A stretch of DNA of 64,000 nucleotides from the NCBI GenBank assembly GCA_965644315.1, contig CBFFRQ010000008.1, positions 1-64,000 of the forward strand, written 5' to 3'. Shown one piece after another: positions 11,038 to 20,001 of this stretch. How positions within the stretch are numbered: the stretch's first letter is position 1; each line of letters opens with the position of its first letter. The notes below the pieces were generated by a model. That model worked only from the letters and a program-made list of their open reading frames with translations, was not told where the DNA came from and made no database searches. The position numbers and the translations under genes were made by a program. Source of the stretch: Caecitellus pseudoparvulus (lineage: Eukaryota; Bigyra: Bicosoecida).

Positions 11038-13112
11038 TCACCCAGCTGAAAAGCCGGTGGCCCTGCTCCAGCTCTCAGCGGCGCGCACGCTTGGCGCTCG
11101 GCGGGCTGAGACCATGGTGCCTTGCTCGCTTCTCCCGCTGGACAAACTGCTCTTCTTCTCGCTGCACCTTGCTGGCCACTCGCTCGACCTGGCCGACAGT
11201 GGCGTGAGCGGATGAGGCGATGCGGCGCGCTGCTGTGTTGGGACTGTACTTGGCAGTCTTGGCCTCTTGCGCCTCCCGCTCCTCCCTGAGCAGTCGGCGA
11301 ATGTTTTGCTTAATCTCTGGCGTGACAGACGAGCTGGCCTTGTGGTACAGGGGCAGGCCAGAGGCCTTGGCTTCCTCGAACGTGGTCGGGGCAGGCACAT
11401 CCGGGCGGCTCTGCAAGGCTGCTGTCAGGGTACCTCGAGCAAAGCCACCGACTTCACCAGTCAGTACAGATCAAAGCTCCAGTGTGGCCGCAACGTCTTG
11501 AGACTTGCTGTGTGTCTCTTCCTGGCGGCATTCATCGCTCGCATACGTGGACAGCAGCTTGGCAGCAGTGGCCTGGTTCTTCTCCAGCCAGTACAGCGTC
11601 AGGTTCATCTCGGCAACATCCACGCGAGTAGATGTGCCCGCTGACACCATGTGCCGCATGCCTGAGTGCAGGCTCTCATTGCCCCCGGTGGTGGTGGCGC
11701 CGTGCACCGCGTCACGCCCATCCAGCAAGCCTTGAAGCCCCACATCGTTTTGCAATGACGCCTTGACCCGAGCACGAACGGCGGGAAAGGAGGACTTGGG
11801 ATCCAGGATGCCGCGTGTGATGCGGCCTTGCACGGCGGTGCCTGCGCCACCTCGCGATTGAGGCGCCCACACCTGGCGAAACCGGCTTGCCGTGCGCTCC
11901 AGTGCCACTGGGGCCTGCTTGTGAGTGCAGGGTCCAATGTGAAGGGGAAGAATGGGCACCCCGCTCGGGTGCACCCCAGCCTGAGTTGGCGTGAAGTGAT
12001 CTCCCCGGCCCCGATGGAGTAGCATGCCTGCTGAAGTGGCACAGGCAGCAGCTAGAGCGAGGAGGGCGAGCTTGCGAAGCCTTGCAGCAGCCCCAACTGC
12101 ACGCCCTGGGCCATGCAGAGCCCACCCAAAGGCTGCGAGAGATGCCTGGATTCGTGCCTTCTGGGGGTCGGACAGGGTCTCGCGTTGCAAGACGCGGCGG
12201 GCACAGTCGATGAAGGCCTGGATGTCGGCGGGCTCAGCAGAGTCCAAGGCGGCTCGTTGCCGAACAATGGCTTCCTCTGACAGGAGCAGTTTGGGAGACA
12301 CCACGCCCAGTGCAGGTGTTCGGATCCACTCCGCTGTGTCAAACCACAGCCTGATCATAAGTGGGCCATCCTGGTGCACGGCTTGCTTGGGAATGGCCTT
12401 GGCGACGGCTGGCGAAGTGCCACGGGTCCACCGCGAACCGCACCACGCCTTTCTCCAGCAGTGGGGGGTGCACGTCAATGATTGCCTGCAGGGCGTGCTG
12501 GTGGGCCTTGAAGTTGTCCACTGTGATGACGCTGGGGTGGGACGCCGCCTGGGCGCGCTCCCGCAAGTGCCCCTTCAGCCTGCATGGCACTAAGCCCAGG
12601 ACCCGGGCCAGGTTCGCCCCACTCTCGTAGCCCGTGAGCATTGGAGGCTGCAGGATGAAGACGTACCGGCCCACAACCGTGGCTATGCAGGGAGCAACTC
12701 GCCACCGAGTCCTGCGTGTGGCCCGCGTGGCCCGGCCTCCGCTGCCCGCACAGGCTTCCTCCTCTGCACCCTCATCGCTGCTGCAGTCGCTGTCTTCTTC
12801 TCCTTTCGGCCAAGCTTTGGGCCCTGCCTCGCCCAGCTCGTGCTGTGGGCTCGCTCGCGCAGCTTTGGCCCTGCGCAGTGGCTGTGGGCCCGCGACGTGC
12901 ACACGGGCCGAAGATGCAAAGGTCCAGTCCACGCTGATGGTGTCAGCAAAGTGCACAAGGGCCTGCAGGTACCCCTCGAAATGCGGGTTGACAGTGGCAT
13001 GGCAGATGTGCAGGATGGCATCCCGTAGAGGCTTCACACTTGTGCCGGATCGCACCCTGCCAACGACGTGCTTTCTGGCTCGGCGCCCGGCTCGGACCAC
13101 TGCGTGCTGCAT
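11038..13112 (-). pseudogene. DDE-type transposase, frameshifted (MULE-like, family uncertain)
   Basis: Two overlapping minus-strand frames read as one protein. The first (13112 to 12339, ATG at 13112) has a candidate first Asp in ISVDWTF, a second in ITVDNFKAH, and a DPWHF motif resembling the D-x2-H signature of Mutator-like transposases. Between the first two is a low-complexity Glu/Ala insertion. It loses frame just after DPWHFAS. The second frame (from about 12420 to 11471) continues with hydrophobic helices and a GGNESLHSGMRHM stretch similar to the terminal part of such transposases. No splice pair explains the shift, so a 1-base indel, real or a sequencing error, is likely. A third frame (11416-11038), rich in Lys/Arg/Glu, may be the C-terminal end. 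Terminal inverted repeats were not found. Confidence 0.55.
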
Positions 13113-14107
13113 CTCAGGTCATTCACCGAGAGAGGAGTGCTTTCTGGACAGCGTCTCTTTCCAGGAGTCAACCTTGTGTTCAAAGGCCGCATGAGGTCTC
13201 GCCAGAAGGCTGCCTGCACCTTGACGGTGCCTTCGCGGTGGCGCATGACGGTGCACTCCCACAGGCGAAAGGCGTGCACGCGATGTGCACAGTGTGGCGT
13301 GTCTGAAGGCGAGGGGTATGCAATCTACGACACTTGATGCAGGCTGCGTGTGGGAGAGTCTGCGCTGGCAAGGGCGAGTTTGACGCCATGCCTGGCTGGG
13401 CCGTGGGTATGTCTGCTGCTGTAGGGCTAGAGGCAGGTTTGTGGGTGGAGAGACACCCAAGCGTGCTCCTGTAAGACGTGGATGGTTAGCCCTGGCTGTG
13501 TAATCTTTGCAGTGGTGTTGATGCGTCATTCACGGGGCGTTCCTTGACCGTGAAAGTGACTTCCTTTCATGTGGCGTGCCAACTCGCTGCTGGAGAAGTT
13601 CTCGGCACTGTCCTGAGTCTTTGACAAAGCCTGCCTGTGCGTCCTTCTGGTGCATCCCTTCGCTCCAGGTCTCTGCCGGCCTGGCCCAGGCACGGCTTCA
13701 TAGACCAGGCCAAGCTTGACACTTTCTCCACCATGGCACAACTCTAATCCAACCGTGCTACGGGCGACAGAAATCCATACCTGAAACAATCATACGAAGA
13801 CCTTTGCTCGCTGTCGGTGTGAGTCTGCCCATCCCTGCACTGTGTCAGGAGGTGGTGCGTGCAGCGCTGGCATGTCGCTTGCCGTTGCGATTTCCGCACC
13901 AGCAGCTCTGCCGCATTCTTCGCACAACGAACGACACAGCTGCTGGCCTTGCATATCCACAGGCTTGACATCGACACTGTTCCACTGCCTTTTCTGCTGT
14001 GCACCTGCTGCTCTTCTGTGCGCCATCATTGAGCTTCCCCTGCACAAGCTTGGTTCAACCTGTGGCTCCATCCTCAGCGTCGGGCACTTGGCACCCTGGC
14101 GTCAGTC
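13113..14107. other. No gene recognised (transposase upstream region, ankyrin gene promoter)
   Basis: Short minus-strand frames at 13034-13529 could hold a diverged N-terminus of the transposase, but no domain or splice structure is convincing. From about 13800 to 14107 lies the presumed promoter of the ankyrin gene; no motif can be named. Confidence 0.4.
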
Positions 14108-15727
14108 ATGGCAACCGTTGACGGCCCAGAACATCTAAACCCCCAGTGGAAAGCTGCTTGTGAAGAGGGAGGTGCAGATCAGCTGTGGCGCATCTTGCAG
14201 CAAGCCAGCGCGCAGACCGCCACTTTGGCTGTAGTTCTGGACAAGTCAGACACAGCAGCAGGGTTTCAGGTTGCGTGCAGAAGAGGCCATGTGAAGTTGA
14301 TGCAGGTGCTACTGGCTCTGACAGGGGATCTGGTGGTGGATGTGCATGCGGCAGATGAGCGTGGACCCGAGGCCGCGTTCCGAGATGCTTGCCGCAATGG
14401 CCGCACAGACGTCGTGCGTGAGCTGCTGGCCCTCACTGGGGCGCGGGAAGTGGATGTGCACGCGACGGATGAGCATGGTCCTGACGCCGCCTTCCGATGG
14501 GCATGCGCTGGCGGCCACACAGACGTTGTGCGTGAGCTTCTGGGCCTGCATGGTGGGCGGGCAGTGGATGTGCACATGGCGGATGTGTATGGACCTGAAG
14601 CCGCTTTCCGATGGGCGTGCCGCAATGGCCATACAGAAATCGTGCGTGAGCTGTTGGCCCTAAGTGGGGCGCGGGAAGTGGATGTGCATGCGGTGGATAT
14701 GTCAGGCCCTTACGCCGCATTCCGAGGTGCATGCGTTTGGGGCCACCTCGACATTGTACGTGAGCTGCTGGCTCTCACTGGGGCGCGGGCAGTGGACGTG
14801 CACGCGGCAGATGGGGGTGGGCCTGAGGCCGCCTTCCGATGGGCATGCCGCGCTGGCCACACAGAAATCGTGCGTGAGCTGCTGGGCCTGACTGGGGTGC
14901 GTGCAGTGGATGTGCACACAGCTGATATGTATGGATCTGAGTGTGCTTTTCGAGGCGCATGCGAGAATGGCCACATAGACATCGTGCGTGAGCTGCTGGG
15001 CCTCACTGGGGCGCGGGAAGTGGATGTGCACGCGGGGGATCGTGATGGGTCCGAGGCCGCCTTCCGAGGCGCATGCCACAATGGTCGCACAGATATCGTG
15101 CGTGAGCTGCTGGCCCTCAGTGGGGCGCGGGAAGTGGATGTGCACGCGGCGGATGGGGATGGGCCCGAGGCAGGCTTCCGAGGGGCATGCCACAATGGTC
15201 GCACAGATATCGTGCGCGAGCTGCTGGCCCTAAGAGGCTCACGAGAAGTGGATGTGCACGCGGCGGATGGGGATGGGCCCGAGGCAGGCTTCCGAGGTGC
15301 ATGCGCTTATGGCCACACAGACATCGTGCGCGAGCTGCTGGCCCTAAGAGGCTCACGAGAAGTGGATGTGCACGCCGGGGATTGGCAAGGACCCGAGGCC
15401 GCCTTCAAGTGGGCGTGTGCCAACGGCCACACGGGAATCGTGTGTGAGCTGCTCACCCTCGCTGGTGTTCGCGAAGTGGATGTTCACGTTGCAGATGAGG
15501 ATGAACCCGAGGGCGCCTTCAGATTGGCATGCGCCAATGGCCACACTGACGTCGTGCGTGAGCTGCTGGGCCTCACTGGTCACAGGGCAATCCCATCTCA
15601 AGTCTGGCAGCAACAAAGGGACTTAGTTGTGCAACCGGCGCGTGATGCAGCGTGGGCTGGCACCAGCACTCGACAAGGGCGACGTGCCATGCTCTTGCTG
15701 AGGTCTCATGGTGGGCGCCCAGGGTGA
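14108..15727 (+). CDS. Ankyrin-repeat protein with 38-residue units
   Basis: A single exon encodes 539 residues from ATG at 14108. After about 75 residues the protein consists almost entirely of eleven to twelve tandem units of 38 residues. Each contains an ankyrin-like helix pair (GPEAAFRGACxNGHTDIVRELLAL) and a long loop ending in a VDVHAAD-type strand. The unit is longer than the canonical 33-residue ankyrin repeat. The C-terminus (from about residue 495) is non-repetitive. Ankyrin arrays mediate protein binding; nothing in the sequence indicates a partner. Units are so alike at the DNA level that recent unequal exchange is likely. Subtelomeric position fits a fast-evolving family gene. 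Confidence 0.85.
   Translation: MATVDGPEHLNPQWKAACEEGGADQLWRILQQASAQTATLAVVLDKSDTAAGFQVACRRGHVKLMQVLLALTGDLVVDVHAADERGPEAAFRDACRNGRTDVVRELLALTGAREVDVHATDEHGPDAAFRWACAGGHTDVVRELLGLHGGRAVDVHMADVYGPEAAFRWACRNGHTEIVRELLALSGAREVDVHAVDMSGPYAAFRGACVWGHLDIVRELLALTGARAVDVHAADGGGPEAAFRWACRAGHTEIVRELLGLTGVRAVDVHTADMYGSECAFRGACENGHIDIVRELLGLTGAREVDVHAGDRDGSEAAFRGACHNGRTDIVRELLALSGAREVDVHAADGDGPEAGFRGACHNGRTDIVRELLALRGSREVDVHAADGDGPEAGFRGACAYGHTDIVRELLALRGSREVDVHAGDWQGPEAAFKWACANGHTGIVCELLTLAGVREVDVHVADEDEPEGAFRLACANGHTDVVRELLGLTGHRAIPSQVWQQQRDLVVQPARDAAWAGTSTRQGRRAMLLLRSHGGRPG
14336..15590 (+). repeat. 114-bp tandem repeat inside the ankyrin gene
   Basis: The block GAAGTGGATGTGCACG recurs at 114-bp spacing (for example at 15246 and 15360), giving about eleven units in frame. 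The units around 15130-15360 are nearly identical, which marks the most recent duplications. Confidence 0.85.
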
Positions 15728-15990
15728 CGTGTTTGCTCAAATACTGTACTCGGGGCCGGCGGGGAGCCCGATAGATCTTGCAAGCTTTGTACCCCTCCCT
15801 CTCACACACCATAGGCGCCATGACTCCTCAAGGAGCGTCCATTTCTCACTCCTGAGCTGCCTTCTTTCGATAAGCGTCATTCGCTCTAGCTCCTCCACAC
15901 CCCCGCAGGTCTTTTTCTCACTTCCATTTAACTATCACTTGCCATAATCAAGCCAATGCCGACGCACAAACAACAGTCAACTCTGGATAA

Positions 15991-17793
15991 ATGCCTGCTG
16001 CCCTCCTATCCCCCAGGTCTGTCCTGTCGCTGCCTACTGGCTTTGCCTTCCTTCCTTCTCATCGAGTGCGGAAATCGGTTGCCAGCACAGGCAGATTCGC
16101 CTTCACACCTCCAGCCTGGAAGGTCAGGTTCAACGAAGCACTCAAGAAATACACAGTATACTATAGTTTACCTCTCTTTATGGCCTCTGCACCGGCTGCC
16201 TCAGCCGCTGCCTGCCCCCCCCACGATGCAGGAGTGGCTTCTGCACTCCCAGCTTCACAAGCCCAGCTTGGGCACCTGATTCCCGCAACTTTAGCACCTA
16301 CCAAGCCCCACTACCGTCCCTGCCCCGGAATCTACAAGACATTCAAGTCCATGGAGGCTTCTAGCGGATCTGGAGCGCGCTTTCTCTGGCCTGCCCCAGC
16401 ACACACTTCGCTGCCTGACCCACCTCTACTTGCCTGCCCAACGCATCATCCCCACCTGTCACAGCTGGGGAGCGAACCGCCTGTTTCTGAACCACTCTCC
16501 ACTCTGACCCGTATCTTGCACGTTCCAACGGCTCCCAGGGCCCCCTATCGGCGGCGGCAGCGGGAGGCCAAGAGCGTGCTGCACTGGGGTCAGCGCAAAC
16601 TGCTGGTGGCTGAGGTGGAGTTCTTGACGCTCATGGCCGTGCCGGGGCAGCACGTAGTGTACGCAGGGGCTGCACCAGGCACACACATCCCCTTCCTGGC
16701 GCATCTGTTCCCCTCTCTAACTTTCCACTTGTACGACCCGGCGCCCTTCTCCATCGCATCGCGACACAACATCTCCATTCACCCGTCTTTCTTCAGTGTG
16801 TCCACGGCACGCCAGTGGAGTGATTTGAACACTCTTTTCATCAGCGACGTCCGTTCCGGGGACTGGCGAGCTCAAGACCCCGCAGGCATGGATGCCGTCG
16901 TGGCGGCGGACATGGCAGCTCAAGCTGACTGGGCGGAAGCCATGCAGCCCGCCGCGTCTCTGCTGAAGTTCAGACTACCGTACAGCGCAGGCACCACGCA
17001 GTACCTGGATGGAGTCCTCATGTTGCCAGTGTGGGGCCCGCCCACCACATCGGAGTGCAGACTCATCGTGCCGCGTGGCGCCGGGCATACAACTTGGGAC
17101 CACACGGTGCACAGCGAGGCCATGTTCGCGTTCAACACGCGCCAGCGCTTGACAGCCTTCCGTCATGGAGTGCAAGCACGGGGCGTGGATGGTTGCTACG
17201 ACTGTGCAGCAGAAGTGCTGGTGTGGGAGCGCTTCCTGCGCAGCTCGTGGCATCCGACCTCCCCTGCGGAGCTAGGTATGGAAGACAGCATCGCCCAGCT
17301 CATGCACCTAGCCAGCGTGCACTGCTCGCCACACGGACTGCGCCACCTGGACACCCGTGTCAGGGCCGATCGCTGGTATCATGTATCGCACTACGATGCG
17401 GCCGCCGGGACTGTCCAGTACAGCGAGCCGCCGCCACCCACCAAACGGCCCAGGCGTCTTGGCATGCATTGTTCCACATCAACGGCGCCCGCCACCGCCG
17501 CGCCCGCCACCGCCGCGCCTGCCGCCTCCACGGCCACCTCCACGGCCACCACCGCCACGGCCGCCACCTCGGCCGCCCTGAGGGGGGTCGCGTCGGGGGA
17601 CGCCACCCCGCCCCTCCACACGCAGTCCCTGCACCCCCCGCAGGCCCATCTTGCCAACTGTCTTGGCCTGCAGGCTGGGCGGCTCGGGGGCGCCACAATC
17701 AGCGGTGGCAAAGTCGTTGCACACTGCCACGAGGTCGGCCGTGCTCCACCCGAGGCGCTTCATGTTGCCGTTGTAGAAGCCCAGCATGGCTGA
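15991..17793 (+). CDS. VP39-type mRNA cap 2'-O-methyltransferase (poxvirus/NCLDV-like)
   Basis: The central domain (about residues 170-380) matches the family of the poxvirus poly(A)-polymerase regulatory subunit/cap 2'-O-methyltransferase. The family signature LHWGQRKLL lies at about residues 197-205, followed by a SAM-binding strand (VVYAGAAPGTH). All four residues of the K-D-K-E catalytic tetrad have counterparts: Lys about 203 (QRKLL), Asp about 286 (SDVRS), Lys about 326 (LKFR) and Glu about 355 (SECRL), with spacing close to the viral enzyme. Related proteins serve cap methylation in kinetoplastids and giant viruses. The start is uncertain: ATGs at 15991, 16180 and 16351 all precede the domain. 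The Ala/Thr-rich C-terminal tail overlaps the 3' end of the helicase on the other strand. Viral origin is possible but not shown. Confidence 0.8.
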   Translation: MPAALLSPRSVLSLPTGFAFLPSHRVRKSVASTGRFAFTPPAWKVRFNEALKKYTVYYSLPLFMASAPAASAAACPPHDAGVASALPASQAQLGHLIPATLAPTKPHYRPCPGIYKTFKSMEASSGSGARFLWPAPAHTSLPDPPLLACPTHHPHLSQLGSEPPVSEPLSTLTRILHVPTAPRAPYRRRQREAKSVLHWGQRKLLVAEVEFLTLMAVPGQHVVYAGAAPGTHIPFLAHLFPSLTFHLYDPAPFSIASRHNISIHPSFFSVSTARQWSDLNTLFISDVRSGDWRAQDPAGMDAVVAADMAAQADWAEAMQPAASLLKFRLPYSAGTTQYLDGVLMLPVWGPPTTSECRLIVPRGAGHTTWDHTVHSEAMFAFNTRQRLTAFRHGVQARGVDGCYDCAAEVLVWERFLRSSWHPTSPAELGMEDSIAQLMHLASVHCSPHGLRHLDTRVRADRWYHVSHYDAAAGTVQYSEPPPPTKRPRRLGMHCSTSTAPATAAPATAAPAASTATSTATTATAATSAALRGVASGDATPPLHTQSLHPPQAHLANCLGLQAGRLGGATISGGKVVAHCHEVGRAPPEALHVAVVEAQHG

Positions 17794-19151
17794 GTATCCC
17801 ATGCTGATGGTGATGGGCTTCAAGCGGCGCACGGCAGCCGACACAGTGGCGATTGCGGTGGCATCGCCTGCCAAGCTGCCCGCGGCACGTGCCTGTGTCG
17901 GCTGGTCACGCAGCTCCTTGAGGAAGCGCTGTTCGTGCTCCGCCAGGAGCAAGACACCGATGCCGCTCTTGCCGGCACGGGCTGTTCGGCCCAGGCGGTG
18001 GGTGTACTGCGCCTTGTCTTGGGGCAGGCCCACCTGCACCACCATGGACACGTCTGGATAGTCCATGCCGCGGGCCGACACGTCGCTGGTGAAGAGGATG
18101 CGGGCGTGGTTGTCACGGAAGTCCTTGGAGACACGCTCCCTGTGGGACTGGCTCTTGCGCGAGTGCGTCTCGAGGATGGGCAGCTTCATGCTGGCGAACA
18201 GCTCGGCGTGCAGCTGGGTCAGGCGTGCGGTCACGAAGAACACGACGATCTTGAAGTCGGGGTCGCGCATGCCCTCCTGCAAGACGCTGTACAGCTCCAG
18301 GAACTGGGTGCGGGCAGGGAACACGGTCACGTGCTGTGGCACACGGGCATGCGTGTCGTGGTCCTCCCCAACACAGTCCACATGCTCAAAAGCGTCACGC
18401 AGTGCGAAGCGCGCGATGCCCATGACATCCTTGGGCATGGTGGCTGAGAACAACAGGCACTGACGCGTGTCCTTGGGCGGCAGCATCTTGAGCATCTGCG
18501 TGATGGCTGGGCGGAAGCCCATCTCCAGGAGCTGGTCGGCCTCGTCGAAGATGAGGGTGCGCAGGCCCTGCATGGCATCGGCCAGTCCGCTGTTCTCCAG
18601 GTGATCGTTCAGGCGCCCCGGCGTCGCGACGAGGATGTCGGGGAACTTCAGGCGCCGGAAGGTCTGCAGGTCGCGCTTCATGTTGGTGCCGCCGTACACG
18701 CACTGCAGGGAAATGTCAGGCAGGAAGGACAGCAGCTGCTTGGCTTCCGTTTCGATCTGGCAGGCCAGCTCACGGGTGGGCGAGATGACCAGCACAGACG
18801 TGCGGCCGGCACGCTGGGCCACAGGCACCTGGGTGTGCAGCTGGTGGATGGCGGGGATCAGGAAGCCGAGGGTCTTGCCCGTGCCCGTCTTGGCCTTGGT
18901 CAGCAGGTCCCCGCCCAGGATTGCGCGGGGGATGGCAGCCTCCTGCACCGCTGTCATGATCTCATACCCCAACACCTCCCGGATCGCCTGCAGGATCTCA
19001 GGTGCCACACCCGCCGTGGCCAGATCGGCAAACTTGGTCTTGCCCATTGCTGCCCGGGTGGTGCTGGAGGTCCTGGAGTGGGGGTTGGCCACTGCGCCGC
19101 CGCCCCCACCTCCACTAGCGGCTGCAGCGCTGGCTGGAGCAGGCGCAGCAC

Positions 19152-19183
<32 letters not shown>

Positions 19184-19435
19184 CTTCCGCCGCCGCCACC
19201 ACCGCCACCACGGCCACCACCACCCTGGCCGCCTCGCCGACGGCGGTTGCGAGCCCTCTTGCTGGCAGACTGCCTCCCGCCAGAAGACTGGCTGGAGCCA
19301 GGCGGGCCCTCAGCCGGCCGCCGTTGACCGCCCAAGCGGGGGAAACTTGCTGTGCAGGAAGAGTGGAGTGAAGCCTTGCAATTATTCGCAATACCAGACA
19401 TACCCCGCAGGTGTTGCGCACTCACCGTCAGCCAT
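17479..19435 (-). CDS. DEAD-box RNA helicase, MSS116-like, with RGG termini
   Basis: About 626 residues. The proposed start is ATG at 19435 (MAD), joined by a 76-bp GTGAGT...CACAG intron (19350-19425) to the long exon, giving MADASFPRLGG. The N-terminus carries Arg/Gly-rich and poly-Gln stretches. The core shows the Q motif, Walker A AKTGTGKT (about residue 158), PTRELA, TPGRL, DEAD (about residue 270), SAT, a motif V SARGMDYPDV and motif VI HRLGRTARAGKSG. The ARGMDYP and QYTHRLGRTARAG forms resemble the MSS116 group, whose members act on organellar introns or ribosomes. No clear mitochondrial presequence is seen. The C-terminal RGG box (last about 40 residues) typically binds RNA. Its coding sequence is antisense to the methyltransferase tail over 315 bp. 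Confidence 0.9.
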
Positions 19436-20001
19436 GGTTCAGGCTGGTGGAAACGCTACCTGTGTGGACGGGAAAATGGTTGACGTGAAACGCCGGCTCC
19501 AAGCGCACGCAGTGCCGCAAGCACAGCGTGCAAGAGCAGGGCACAGAGCCGGGCTACTCGCAACGCAAGACACTTCTGCCTTGAAAACCCAAGCCCTACA
19601 CCATCCTTCTAAGCTCCCTCGTGCCTCAGGCACGGAGCAGTGCCCACGCCCTAAACGTTCTGGCTGACTGTTGCCGCTGTGGTGAAACGCCGCCAAGCCA
19701 GGTGCAGGCGTCACCGCGTCAGCAAAGGCACACAGTCCCCAAACAGCCAACTGACATGCTCCTATACTAGAGCTCTCCCCGTGTGAGTCACCCTGTCATG
19801 CAGTTCTACTCACGGAAAAAACGGGCGGTTGCGATGAAAGCGGTGTGACACGAAGATGCGAAGGGGGGCTGGCTCGCGAGACACAATGCGAGCGGAAGGA
19901 ATGAAGTGTCGCTGTGCTCCAGCTACCCACTCGTCAGTGTCTGCATTCTCAGACTACTCAACCCCCCAAAAACTTCCACCCCAGCCCCCCCCCTCGCCGC
20001 C
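19436..20001. other. Intergenic: helicase promoter and 3' flank of the macroglobulin gene
   Basis: A 566-bp spacer lies between the start of the helicase gene and the stop of the upstream minus-strand macroglobulin gene. It has no protein-like frame, and no motif can be assigned. Confidence 0.5.

Noticed and set aside
14336-15590. CRISPR-like regular repeats
   Set aside because: The 114-bp units are in-frame protein repeats in a eukaryotic gene without spacers.
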